Source: Coenobita brevimanus
Lineage: Eukaryota > Arthropoda > Malacostraca > Decapoda > Coenobitidae
Direction of reading: 5' to 3'
Assembly (NCBI GenBank): GCA_032717465.1
Contig: CM064683.1
Coordinates: 41,164,561 to 41,228,560 of the forward strand
Length of the DNA: 64,000 bases
Shown here piece after piece: positions 12,290 to 24,900 of the stretch (its first letter is position 1; each line of letters starts with the position of its first letter). The position numbers were made by a program, and so were the translations under genes. The notes below the pieces were generated by a model that saw only the letters and a program-made list of their open reading frames with translations, was not told the origin of the DNA and did not search any database.

Positions 12290-12554
12290 CGGAGAGTAAG
12301 TAGGGGTTGGAGGGCGAGAGGTTGCTCTCTACGTGGTAGCTCTTCCTCTCTTCTGAGGACGTGCTCTTGCTAAGTGTCCATGAGGACACCCTGTCGTCCA
12401 AAGCATGTCCAATAACACTATCACTTAGCCCTTTCCCCGGCACTAATGGCAGAACTTTCACGGGGGTCAATGAAGCAATCGGCCCTTCATGCCGTGCTAC
12501 AGAATCGGACGATGACAAGGAAGAAGACATGGCTCCTAACGTTACCACTGCCAT

Positions 12555-12892
12555 GTACAGACTGAATCATGCAACCACGGGGTACCTGGGAGTCCTCCCA
12601 ACCCGATGGGTATCATAGAAAATGGTCGCAAGTTCAAAGGGCGGCAGGAGAAGGTGAGTGCAGTATATGCCATCAGTTTGCGGCGCTCTGCACCCTGAAT
12701 CGTGATGGCTATACACGTAAGCCGGCGGTTAGGAGTTAAATGATTCTGTATCTCGCAAAATAAGAAAAAAATATCCCGTGAAAACTGAATTTCCTTCACT
12801 CAGGCTCCAATATAAAGGTATTACATTTTCACAGAGGTGGAAATTAATACGAAGCTATTTGTTCATTCCTTTGTTGAAGTGAATAGATAGTG

Positions 12893-12893
<1 letters not shown>
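12555..12893. other. Spacer without recognisable feature
   Basis: Probable 5' flank of the piggyBac relic. A TTAA occurs near 12736 but no convincing inverted partner was found on the far side. Confidence 0.5.
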
Positions 12894-12894
<1 letters not shown>

Positions 12895-12950
<56 letters not shown>

Positions 12951-12963
12951 TAGATAGATAGAT
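12895..12963. repeat. (TA)n(GATA)n microsatellite
   Basis: About 54 bp of TA followed by GATA units, directly before an R-B repeat. Confidence 0.95.
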
Positions 12964-12967
12964 ATAT

Positions 12968-13444
12968 GGTAGGTGGGGGTGCTCACCATCCACTCACTCG
13001 ATGTGATGCTGCTTTGGGTGTCTGCCCTTTCCTCTCTTCCATCCTTCCTCTTCTGTCTTTCCTTCACTCTTTCCTCTTGCTTTTGCCTACTGATGAGTTT
13101 ACACCCCCTTCTTTTCTCTTTCTTTCCTCTTCCTTCTGCCTTTGGGTAACTCTGCACTGAGTGACAAGCCAGATAGTTTCCTGTACACCGGGAAACCATT
13201 TACTACTCTGGGTGGTAACCACATAACCAAATTATGGTGCAAGGTGGTTTATTGGGTAATTAAGGTGCTCCAACGAGATTGAGCCTGTGTAGGTTTATAT
13301 CCAATTGATGGTTGAGGTTTCTTGTTCGCGTAATGACGCTCAGGGATGAGTGAGGCTAGTCACTCTCATCTTAAATGTCAGGACCAACTTGCCTAGTTCT
13401 GGGTTCCTACTCTCCTCATGGGGCGACATAGGACTGGATGATAT
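12968..13444 (+). repeat. Interspersed repeat R-B, copy 1
   Basis: About 0.48 kb. It begins with GGTGGGGGTGCTCACCATCC, passes a pyrimidine-rich part, then AGTTTCCTGTACACC and GGTGGTAACCACATAACC, and ends near CATGGGGCGACATAG. A second copy at 16363-16872 follows the same order with clear identity, and weaker pieces lie at 40360-40690 and 51222-51310. No coding potential and no terminal inverted repeats seen. Both good copies directly follow a microsatellite. Confidence 0.8.
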
Positions 13445-13446
13445 AT

Positions 13447-13795
13447 GGGGCCTCAGTGGTAGAGTGTGCGTTTCGCACGCTAGTGGACGCGGGTTCGCCT
13501 CCTGCCAGAGTTGTAAAAAACTTTTGGAAGTGTTCACGAGCCACTGACAACTTTAGCGGACACGAGGGGTGCTGTGGTTGAACCAATGTTGCATACAAGT
13601 ATGCTTGCACCCAGTCGGTTGAAGGCAGGCCAATTACACTTGGTTCACAGACTACACGCACATCCAAAGCCACTCCAACAGTACAATTACACTCACAAGC
13701 ACTTCTCACCCTACATACAGTCTCTACCAGACAGCCTAAGCCACTGGGTAGAGATACATTGGCTGATACAGCAAGTGGACCTCAACGGCTGATGA
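13447..13795 (+). mobile_element. tRNA-derived SINE, left member of an inverted pair
   Basis: The head reads GGGGCCTCAGTGGTAGAGTG (A-box-like) and GCGGGTTCGCCTCC (B-box-like) at tRNA spacing, with a stem-forming GTGCG-TTTCG-CAC between them. A body of about 290 bp follows, with GGTGCTGTGGTTGAACCA, TTACACTTGGTTCACAG and CTCTACCAGACAGCCTAAG. The right member (13863-14253) has the same body in reverse orientation. No oligo-A tail; the 3' end runs into the TA/GT tract. Confidence 0.8.
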
Positions 13796-13796
13796 T

Positions 13797-13862
<66 letters not shown>
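13796..13862. repeat. (TA)n(GT)n microsatellite between the two SINEs
   Basis: A short TA run then about 50 bp of GT, forming the loop between inverted SINE arms. Confidence 0.95.
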
Positions 13863-13863
<1 letters not shown>

Positions 13864-14253
13864 CTCATCAGCCATTTTAGTGTCCACTGCAGGACCGGTC
13901 AATTCCTACCAAAGCCCGGGACGATACAGCCAATGTATCTCTACCAGGTGGCTTAGGCTGTCTGGTAGAGATTGTATGTAGGGTGAGAAGTGCTTGTAGG
14001 TGTAGTTGTGTTCAAGTGGCTTTGGACATGTGCGTAATCTGTGAACCAAGTGTAATCTTCCCGCGCAAGCCGACTGGATGCAAGCATACTATTTATAGTA
14101 TGCGAAACTGGTTCAACCACAGCACCCCTTGTGTCCGCCAATGCAGTACGTGACCTGAAGAACGCTCCCAAAGTTTATTACCCTGGCTGGGCGCGAACCC
14201 TCGTTCTTCAGTGTACGAAATCGCACACTTTGCCACTATACCAGAGAGGCTCC
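13863..14253 (-). mobile_element. tRNA-derived SINE, right member of an inverted pair
   Basis: On the minus strand the head reads GGAGCCTCTCTGGTATAGTG and GAGGGTTCGCGCCC, again A-box- and B-box-like. The body matches the left copy segment for segment, with small indels; for example CACTTCTCACCCTACATACA is shared. It is slightly longer because it keeps about 40 bp near the tail that the left copy lacks. Transcription would come from the internal polymerase III promoter and mobility would depend on a partner LINE, which is not identified. Confidence 0.8.
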
Positions 14254-14513
14254 ATATATATATATATAGATAGATAGATTTTAGGGCTGGTTTAGAGTGG
14301 CTAATATGTTTTATCAGCATAGGTTCAGGTGTCCCTTTACATTGTTACAGCCATGACGATCTTATGAGAGAAAATGGTCTTCCTCAAAGTTAATCCATTA
14401 CTTTATCACTTGCTGCAGCTCCAAAGCGGTTCAGAATTGAGCCCATGTTGATTTAGTATTTTTTACTCAAAGTCGGCCATAGAATTACCTGAAGTTAAAG
14501 TATTAAGTTCCGG

Positions 14514-14730
<217 letters not shown>

Positions 14731-15186
14731 ACTGATTGACTGACAGGTAGAAAGGCAAAGGAAGAAATTAAAGGAAGCTATCACTGATGAGAATGGCGAT
14801 ATATAGGATGAGGACTGAAGACGGAAAATGAAAGACATGTGGAGCATGCGAGTAGAAGAAATGACAGCAGTGGAAATGTTACTAGGGGAAGGAGGAGAGA
14901 GGAGGAGAAAGAAAAATAAATGAGTGAACACGGGATATAGAAAGGAGGGAGGCGGAAGGTTGAAAAGGGAGGAAGGCAGGGAGCAAAGGCAAGCCGGTGT
15001 ACAAAATATAAGGAAAACAGAAATGGAGAAAAAGATGGAAGTTAAAGTGGCAAAAGAGGAAAATAATGCCTAAAGGGTGGAAAGCTTGCGAATTTTACGT
15101 CATTATGATATGTGTAGTTCTTACCACACAGACGACTTTATTAAACCCGCAATGGCGAAGCAAGATCGGGTATTATGTCTCTCTCC

Positions 15187-15187
<1 letters not shown>
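14731..15187. other. Purine-rich spacer
   Basis: GA-rich imperfect sequence (GGAGGA, GGAAAA) without a gene, ending at a GT microsatellite (15188-15238). Confidence 0.6.

Positions 15188-15238
<51 letters not shown>
15188..15238. repeat. (GT)n microsatellite
   Basis: About 50 bp of GT. Confidence 0.97.
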
Positions 15239-15239
<1 letters not shown>

Positions 15240-15945
15240 AGAATGACTCGTAAAACTTCTCTCCGATTTTAGCTAAACTGTGGGGAAAGGCTAATAACCA
15301 AAAAGTAGACTTTTTTTTTTTTTTCGAACAAGATGTCAGAGCTGCAGGTCACAAGTCACCTTGTTAAGTCAACTTAGTAGTTTCTTTTTATCTGATTTAC
15401 GCAAACTTGGAGGAAGGGTTTAAGTTAAGGTAAGAACGGATGAAAGATTCTGAGAATAATCCGTGAAAGGCCAAGGTCGCAGGTCAAGGTTGAACTTCGG
15501 CACGTTTGTATGTTTTAACAAAGTAACAAAATATTTTTATCCGATCTGGACCAAATTTAGTGGATGTGTTGAGGATCGGCAAAGGAATTGACCAGTTACT
15601 TTTTAAAGTAATGGGTCAAGCCCAGGGTCACATGACAAAGTCAACTTCAGTTTTACTCTAATTTAGACTAAAGTTTGTGGAAGTGTTCATGATAGGGAGA
15701 GGTCAATGGAATTAAGTTTTGAGGACAATAAACCAGTGATTTTACGGGGAGAGGTCAGTGGTGAAGGTCACATGGATAGGTCAAGGGTCAAGGTCACAGG
15801 AACAAGTCAACTCAAACAAGGTTGATAAGATTCTGTCCTAGCTTGATGGAAGTGTTAAGGGTGAGGCAAGAAGGAAGTAATTCGATTTTATGGGCAGTCG
15901 GCTGAATGTCAGGGTCACAGGCCAAAGTCAAATGTTTGACCCTTA
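15240..15945 (+). repeat. Diverged tandem repeat with AGGTCA-type hexamers
   Basis: Five loosely similar units of about 110-160 bp. Each holds a variant of TTGGTGGAAGTGTT(N)GAGG, then an AAGTAATTGAC-like part, then a cluster such as GGTCAAGGGTCAAGGTCACA and a closing AAGTCAACTT. Hexamers matching AGGTCA/GGGTCA occur more than ten times, mostly in the same orientation. The hexamer is the nuclear-receptor half-site, but the arrangement looks like an old satellite or an internal transposon repeat rather than a gene control region. Confidence 0.65.
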
Positions 15946-16271
15946 GGCCCATTGGTGGGGACAGGTACTGCAGCCTACCGGTGCTCCTTCTTGCCCATCA
16001 TGTTTATTTTTTGGATTACTTCTCGTAGCAGTTCAGTTAAAAACAAAGTCCATTAACACTTCAGTTTGGAGACGTTGTGGGTTTATAGTATATTTTTATA
16101 TCCCAAGGTGACATTATAAAGCTTAGCAGAGACCTCTTCTTCTTCTTTTTCCTCTTCTTCTTCTTCTCCTTCCTCCAGACACTTTTCAGTTTGGTGCCAG
16201 TCCTTTATTTCTTCACAATTTCTCATTAGATTCGGCACAATCGTTCCATGGATCAATTCCCCAGACACTGC

Positions 16272-16332
<61 letters not shown>

Positions 16333-16362
16333 GTTGTTATTATTATTATTTTTATTATTATT
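15946..16362. repeat. Spacer with CTT and (ATT)n microsatellites
   Basis: CTT/CCT-rich tract at about 16134-16175 and about 90 bp of ATT at 16271-16362. No gene. Confidence 0.85.
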
Positions 16363-16872
16363 GGTGGTACGTGGGGGTACTCACCATCCACTCACTCGAT
16401 GTAGTGCTGGTCGCAGATGTCTGCCCTTCCCTCTCCTCCTTCCTTATGTACTTCCTTCCTCTTCTGTCTCTCTTTACTTCATTCTTTCCTCATCCTTCTG
16501 CTTACGGGTGACGATACACTCTCTCTTCTGCCTTTCTTTCCTTCATTCTTTCTTCTTCTTTCTGCCTGTGGGTGACTTTACATTGGGTGACAAGCCAAAT
16601 AGTTTCCTGTACACCAGGAGCCATTTACTACACTGGGTGGTAACCACATAACCAAATTATGGCTCCTGGTGCTTTAGTCGATAATTACGGGGCTCCAGTC
16701 GGATTGAGCCAGCGAAAGTTTGTATCTAAGTGGTAGTTGGGGTTTATTGCTCATGTTATGCCACTCAGGGATGAGTGAGGCTGTTACTCTCATCTTAAAT
16801 GTCAGGAGCAACTTGCCTAACCCCGGGCTTCTATACTTTTCGTGGGGCAACGTAGAATTGGATGATGGATGG
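16363..16872 (+). repeat. Interspersed repeat R-B, copy 2
   Basis: Same order of segments as copy 1 at 12968: GTGGGGGTACTCACCATCC, pyrimidine-rich middle, AGTTTCCTGTACACCAGG, GGTGGTAACCACATAACC, GGGATGAGTGAGGCT and CTCATCTTAAATGTCAGGA. It is flanked on both sides by ATT microsatellites. Confidence 0.8.
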
Positions 16873-16876
16873 ATTG

Positions 16877-16877
<1 letters not shown>

Positions 16878-16956
<79 letters not shown>
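16878..16956. repeat. (ATT)n microsatellite
   Basis: About 78 bp of ATT with one ACT interruption. Confidence 0.97.
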
Positions 16957-16959
<3 letters not shown>

Positions 16960-18627
16960 AGCATATTAAAAGGATTTATTGTAGAACGTCAGACCATACA
17001 AGCACCTACGCCCGTAGTCCTGAACTTGAGCGCAGGGGTTACCCATCCCGCACCCCGCTCGAAGTGGAAGCTCACACCTTCAACGTAAGTGGTAATCTTG
17101 AAGGCGTGAGAGCGCACCTCTCCGTATGGGTAGGCGCGGCAAACAGTTGGTAACACTCATTAATCTTAAAAATTAAAATCTTAAATATTAAAATCTTAAA
17201 AAAAAGGACAGTTTTTAAGATTCACATACAACATACAGGTAATCTCTTAATGGTAGCAGTTCTTACCTCTTTTATTATTCAAGACTGGCATTTGTTCTTG
17301 AATACTCTGTGTAAGAGTATGTTTACAGGCTTTGCAGAACCTGTACTGTAGGAATAATTCGGTGTCGGACATACTGTAGCTTCAACGGGTTCATGCGGTC
17401 AGTAATAACCCTACGAATATACCTTGGCTGGTCATACCGATCTTGTCAATATTTCTGCCACGAATGTTTGCTTTTGCCATTTTTCCCACCCAGAACCCCG
17501 AAAACCTACTAGTTCCCCAAGACACTTGGGAGGGGGGGGGGGAATTTGAAAACCAATCACGAGCATCGAAAATAAAGGTCAAATTCGTTCAGATCACAAA
17601 AAAATACACCAGAAAAATATATTGCCAAGCCAAAACAAAATAGTGCGGACTTGTAAATGTATACCGAACGCAAACATGAGACTTCGTATTTCAAACTAAC
17701 TGGGTGTGCACGATTCGTCTGTTTAGGTGGTACTCGGCCATTTTTTACTGTAGGACATGAACTAATCAAACTAATCATAAAAGTATCATGCATCATATCT
17801 GATAAACAGCTTGATAGAAATATTGAAAAACAAAGTGGAAGTGGATACAGTATTTCATCTTTGTTTCTGTCTCTTCGTAAATTAACTATTTCCGGAGAAA
17901 CGGTGAAGTGTTTTAAATCGATAAAATCATTGAACGTTTATTATTTTTTTTCTTTACGCGATGTTTCAATGAATAAATTAAAATTCACATCACACACACC
18001 ATACGGTCCTTCAAATTCTACATAGGTTTCTTTGCACAAGGTTACTATAATATGACGAAGGGGCATGCGAAGGGGTGCAATGAGACTACCCTCGGATTCC
18101 AGTACTACGCTGCGGCAATCCTCTCCCGTTCGAAGGGGAACGCTCTCCCTTTCGTACGTTAAGATTACCAAAAGATACTGATAGGGCAAGATGAAGGCTT
18201 GCCCACAGTTTAAGTCTATGGCCCTTAAACCCAGTTCTTCTTATTTAAATGAATCATCGTACAAATTTGCACAGAAGTATGTCAGTGTGTTTTAGCAGAG
18301 TGGAGACCATCTTGCATTCCACTGGGATAGCTGGCAATCTGTAATCGTTCTTACTATCGCCTTATTCAATTTTCCCTGCCAGTCTTCCCACCTATACTCT
18401 CATTTCTCCCTGCTAAAGTAAGGTGGAGTTGAGTGGAGAGGGACTAAGGAAGGGTAAGGTTGGAACCAGTAATATGAGAATATTGTGAGTAGGTTGTGGA
18501 CAAAGGAATTGGAAGAGGAAATAAAGGAACACTGAAGACAAAGAAGGGATGGAGAGATGAGAGAGAGAGAGGTAGCTGGAAAGAATGAGAGAGTGGTGAG
18601 GTACAAGAAGCATTTTTGAATGGTAAG

Positions 18628-18661
<34 letters not shown>

Positions 18662-18998
18662 CTGTCACACCAAACAATCAATACAAGTCCGAGATCAAAT
18701 CATGCACTGAAGAATATCAAGAACTCGTAAACAATCCACGTTACAGGCAGCATAACATGATGGGAAAGCCTTCAGCCGCCTCTCAGGAATTCTGATCTGC
18801 GAGTTACACTATATCACGATCCTGAAGGGAGTCTCACACCACTGGACAACAAGGCGCAGTATGAGAAGGGGGTATAAATCGATTGAAAGCGCTATAGTTT
18901 TGTCTATACGCTTATTAATTTAACATGGCCTAAACTTACACCCTTCTGTAGCCACTTTCATGTAGTTCACTGGGAAAAGAGAACACTTTTACTGTTCA
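16957..18998. other. Spacer without recognisable genes
   Basis: AT-rich sequence; the longest open frame (17657-18025, 122 codons) has no familiar motif and atypical composition for a gene. A GA tract lies at about 18556-18573 and (GA)n at 18632-18658, and an imperfect AAATCTTAA repeat at about 17157-17205. Confidence 0.6.
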
Positions 18999-19110
18999 AA
19001 ATCCTTTTCATTGTAATTTTTCGTGACTAGCATTGTATTTTGGTGCTGATCTCTCGTTACAACCCAGCACTCAAGATGGAGAGATGGCACTTTGGACCAT
19101 GTCAGAGCAA
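18999..19110 (+). repeat. Interspersed repeat R-A
   Basis: Contains TTTTCATTGTAATTTTTCGT, GACTAGCATTGTATTTTGGTG, CTCGTTACAACCCAGCACTC and ATGGAGAGATGGCA. The same order occurs at 46610-46720 and 50640-50750 and, on the minus strand, at 40895-41000. Confidence 0.6.
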
Positions 19111-19154
19111 ACATAGAGTCGATAAAAAACTGAATGAGGATTGCATTCAGACAT

Positions 19155-19440
19155 TCAGATACGCTGTTACTCCCACTGTTACTCCTTCTGTTACTCCTAC
19201 ATTTACTCCTACTGCTACTCCTACTGTTACTCTTACTGCCACTCCTGTTACTCCCACTGCCACTCCTACTATTACCCTCACTGCCACTGCCACATCCACT
19301 GCCACTCCTACTGCTGCTCCCACTGCCACTGCAACTGTTACACCCCTTACCATTTCCACGGTTATGCCCACTGCCAATCCCTCTCTTAGTCCCACTACCA
19401 CTCCCACTGCCACCAACAAAACCCCCCAACTCCCCTGCCG
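19155..19440. repeat. ACTNCT-type minisatellite
   Basis: Imperfect 6-9 bp units (ACTGTTACTCCC, ACTGCCACTCCT). It lies inside a 183-codon open frame (19040-19591) of Thr/Pro repeats. That frame begins inside an R-A repeat and ends in a pyrimidine tract, so it is not called as a gene. Confidence 0.8.
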
Positions 19441-19539
19441 TTGTGGACCGAAGTTGTTCCAAAACTCATTAACACAACACAACCCCTCTCAGGGAGCCGC
19501 CTTTTATTTGCTAGTGGCAGGCATCACACTGGCCTACAT

Positions 19540-20190
<651 letters not shown>

Positions 20191-20411
20191 CCACCTCTCT
20201 AATTCCATTAGCCTTCCTGTTCTGCTCTAGACATTCTTGTCCAGGCGAATGAAATGAGTACGAAGAACTAATTTCATAGGCGTAATCATCGTAATGGAAA
20301 TCTTGTAATAGAGCTGAATGCCTATTAAATTTAGCAGCGTGAGGTAAAAAATATTTTGATTTAACGATAAGAAAACAGAGACATGGAAGTAGGGGAAAAT
20401 AGTGTTCAGTG

Positions 20412-20458
<47 letters not shown>
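20412..20458. repeat. (CAT)n microsatellite
   Basis: About 15 CAT units. Confidence 0.97.
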
Positions 20459-20606
20459 CCACCCTGTACTGACTTTCAATATTCACATGGGTTGGTGAGA
20501 TTTAGGGGTACACTCCTTCTTTCTCTGGGAACATAATATAACTGAAGAGAATTTCCTCCTGTTGGACAGTGGAAGGTACTACACTGCTGGACACTCAACT
20601 CTCCTA

Positions 20607-20850
20607 GGCCAGTATTCTCGTCAGTTAAGGAAGCTGTCTTAGCATCTTTTCCTTACCAGTTTATTTTTACATATATCATTAATAATCCCTTCTGTGCTAG
20701 TTTTTACTCCCTTGTAGCTGTTTATAAGACAAAAACAACATAGAAAAAAGCAGTAATGGGAAATATCAACATACAAGAAAGCAGTAAGGTGAAGTATGGA
20801 CAATAAATCGCTAGAGAAAAGGTGTTAGGTACGGACGAGAATATGGATCC
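20607..20850. mobile_element. MITE-A, copy with both arms
   Basis: About 244 bp with long terminal inverted repeats. The left arm has TATTCTCGTCAGTTAAGGAA and continues through a TTTTCCTTACC stretch. The right arm read in reverse gives GGATCCATATTCTCGTCCG, then a CACCTTTTCTCTAGCGATTT stretch. The centre is AT-rich and non-coding. The same arms recur at 41171, 48271 and 58527 and as single arms at 57121, 58258 and 59501. Superfamily not determined. Confidence 0.75.
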
Positions 20851-21764
20851 TTGTATGTATACCACTGTAATGAGAAAATAGTTATAGGTCCCATCTTCCT
20901 CCCGTTGCAGTTATCGTGTACAATGTGCCAGGATTTAAATTTGTTGTAGTTAATCTCCCTATCTTGAGAAATTTGGGTTAACACGACAGTCATATTAACT
21001 GAAGAGTGAAGAATTGATCACCCTACCAAAAGCTTGCTGTGTTCTGCATTATTACAATCACCAGCTTCTTTACCCCCCTGGCGAGAAGGAAGTGAAGGGC
21101 AAGGCTAGAGATAGGCCAGGGGAACTGATACTGGAGTCTCATCATAAACACACACACACACACAGACAGAAATCAATCAATCAATAACGAAATGTTGAAT
21201 GTGAGGGTGTCATGATAAATCCCCTTCCAGCACATCGCCATCACCCACACTCATCTTTACAGCGGCATGATCTCATGTGTAACAACCCAAACATATCTAC
21301 GGCTACTCTCACGATCAATGTTTCCCCCACACTCCTACGCAGTCATAACCGTTGACGTTCACAATTAATGGACTCAAGATCCCATTAAGTGAAAATGAAG
21401 TGACAAGCAGCACCTAATCTTGGTCATTGTAACTGAGTAGGCAAGATCTTTTCACCGTGAGAGTTTCCATTGAGGTCGTAGGTTGCACTTTTCAGAGTTC
21501 TCAAATGTGCTCAGAAACAGTGCTGCTGAAGAGAGATGCTCCCAAAGTACACTTTAATCTCGCACCCTGGCCTTAGTTGTGCAAAATCAAAGAATCTTAT
21601 TTTCATACAAAGTATATAAACAAAGGGTATATGCTGAAACTGTGTTTTATTATTAAGCCTTCTGCAAGAATTACTATACCTTGAAAATTCTACGGCAAAC
21701 TAGTTTTACACACACACACTTACACACAGTGTATAAACTATATATATATATATATATATATGAG
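20851..21764. other. Spacer without recognisable genes
   Basis: Holds a short CA tract (about 21150-21166) and a TA microsatellite (21739-21761). No motif-bearing open frame. Confidence 0.6.
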
Positions 21765-21959
21765 GCAGGATCCCACTGCTACCTGGTGCGTCCCCGGGTG
21801 GCGGATAGGGGAAGGCCTTGTAGATATACAAGGTACCGTCTTAGACGGCGTGGACCAGGGGACCCCCTATAGATATATAGGGCTCCACTGAATATAACGA
21901 GCAAGGTGGCAGAAAAATTACATCTCAACAAAAACTATGTGGCAGGGAGGTGAAATTAT

Positions 21960-24900
21960 TTGCCACAATCCTCCCAACCAAACATGAGTTCTATTGCAAA
22001 GTATTTGACAGGCGTTCCTGTTGGATCATCGTCTACAAAAGGTCCAACTGCACTGCCTCCTGTGCTTACAGGCAGTGTGCCACCGAAAGTGAGTCGGCAC
22101 TGTTTTTACAAGTTAAAGACGGGGATATTAAACACTCTAAAATCCATGAAGATCTATGCAAGCAATGTAAGAAGCCTCGCTGAAGATTACAAACTTGATA
22201 ATGGATGAACTTGAAAACATTAGTTGGGATATTGTAGGTTTGAGTGAGACCCACAGAAAAGAAGAAAAAGTAATTCAGCTCAATGACAGTGGCCACCTAT
22301 TTTACTACAGAGGAAGGGAAAATGAAAGAGTTAGTGGTGTAGGATTTCTAATTATCAGAAATCTTGCAGACAACATTGTTAACCCTTGATAGGTAATGTG
22401 GGGTATCAGAAACCCCAGTTCCCGAAATTTAATTTTTAAAAATATGAGCATAAGGTTTGTCTCATTACCTTCCTGATGTCATGCCCAAGTTTACCTATAA
22501 TGTAACCTCAGTTTAGGCCTCATGTGATTTTTTTTTATATTAATTCGCTGTCTTTCTCCTTTTGTATACAGAAGATCCCAACATCAGTCTACTGCAAGCC
22601 ACCCAAGGAATCACGAAATTACTTTTCAGTTTTGCAAAATTTAATTTTAAAATTTGTGTACCTAAAACTTCACCATTTCCTGAAAACTCTAAACAAATAC
22701 TTTTTTTTCATTTAAACTTTATTTTTTCTGGCCTTATTCAAAGATAATGGGTTTAATTATTTGTGTATTGAAGCATTTTGAAATATTTAAATGGAAGTAT
22801 TTTGTTTTATTTTTTTCCTTGCAGTATGTCATACCCCACTTTACCTAATATAGTAAAAAAAAAAAAAAAAGAAACTTTACCTATCCAGAGTTATATTGAG
22901 CAGTGTATCTGACAGAGCAGCGGTGGTTGTAATCAGACTGTGCAATAAATATACCCTGAAAGTAATACAAGTATATGCACCAACTTCTCAGAGCTTGGAT
23001 GAAGAAATTGAAACATTCTATGACGACATCTCCCAGATTATGGAAGGGGAAAAGACCACTTATACTATACTCATGGGAGACTTCAATGCAAAAGTTGGAA
23101 AATCAAAAAATGGATGGAAAAATTTGGAGTGGAAGAAAGGAACAAATGAGAAGAAATGCTGGCAAAATTTGCCGAAATGTTTAACATGAGAATAAACACA
23201 TTCTCCAAAGAAAGTGGACCTGGAGAAGCCCAAATGGAGAAACAAAGAATGAAATCGACTTCATTATAGCAAATAAGAATAACACGATCACAAATGCCAC
23301 AGTTATCAACAAAGTAAATATCTGAAGTGGCCATAGAATGGTGGGTTGCACAGCAAGATTCAATTTCAAAAGTGAAAGAAAGAAGATGATTACAGGTAAA
23401 AAGTTATGCCCAATAAAGTAAAAAACAAAGCAGCCTTTCAGTTGGAAATAAGGAACTGATTTCAGGCTCTCTGTAATGCTCCATGTGACATTGATGAGCT
23501 GAATGACAGACTAACAAAACTGCTAAGAGAATCAGCAGAGTTAGTAGGAAAACCTAATACAACCAAAGCCAAGAAGTATTCAGAAAAGACACTCGAGCTT
23601 ATGAAAAAAACAAAAAAATGAAAGTATCAAAGAAAGATGAAATAGAACGAGCAGAGTTAAATAAGCTTATCAACAAAAGACAAAGAGAAGAAAAAAATAA
23701 ATAGAAACATGGATCAAATCAAAGACCATCAAAAAAGGAAAAAGTCTGAAACAGGTCCTAAGTAAAATGGCACTTGGAAAGCAACAAATTACATCACTAA
23801 AAGACAAAAACGGTGAAACCATTAAATGCAGAGATAAGATGTTGAAGAGAGTTGAAGAATTTTACAAAGAACTGTATGCCTCAAAAACAGTAGTACCAAC
23901 AGCTAGCTTTTCAGCTGACACAAGTGAAATACCTGAGGTAGCACCAGATGAAGTAAATAATTCTCTCAAAAATATGAAATGAGGGAAAGTTACGAGAGAA
24001 GATGGAACAGTAGCAGATTTACTGTAGGATGCAGAAGTAGAAGTACAAAGTAGGCTTGCTCACTTATTTATTCAATGTGTAAAAAGGATGAAAATTCCCA
24101 AAACATGGTGTAATGCAATAATTATTTGACTTTACAAAAAAGGTGACTCAAAAGACCTTAGTGGCTATCGACCCATTAGCTTGTTATAAAGTCATTTACA
24201 AACTCCTCACTAAAGTCCTTACAAACAGAATAACTACAAATTTGGAGGAAAACCAACCCTGTGAACAGGCAGGATTCCGAAGCGGGTACTCGACTAATGA
24301 TCATCTACACACAGTGAATCAGTTGACTGAGAAAACTACAGAATATAATAAACCACTGTGCTTAGGTTTTGTTGATTACGAAAAGGCTTTCGACTCATTG
24401 GAGCACATAGCAATTATAAATTCATTGCGAGACCAAGGAGTGAATGAGAACATTGTAAAACTGCTCGAAAACATATATAAAGAGGGAACTGCTACAGTTA
24501 AATTACATAAGGACTCAGAGAAAATTAGGATTGAGAAGGGCGTGCGTCAGGGAGATACAGTTTCACCAAAGTTATTTACAGCATGCCTAGAAAGTATTTT
24601 CAGAAAGCTAGACTGGGAAAACAAAGGAGTGAACATAGATAGAGAAAAGCTAAACCATTTAAGGTTTGCAGATGACATTGTCTTAATCACAGAAACAGCA
24701 GAGACATTGCAAAAAATGTTAAATGACCTGAACAGAGAAAGTCTCAAAGTAGGGCTAAAGATGAACCGGAGTAAAACTAAAGTAAGTTTCAATTCTCAAA
24801 CACCAAAGAGCGTCATCAGAATAAGTGGAGAAATTCTTGAAGAAGTCAAGGAATACATTTACCTTGGACAAATACTAAAATTATCGAAAGATAATGATAG

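Noticed and set aside
17657..18025. 122-codon frame in the long spacer
   Set aside because: No recognisable motif, no homologous repeat in the window, and length within chance expectation for AT-rich DNA read with alternative starts.
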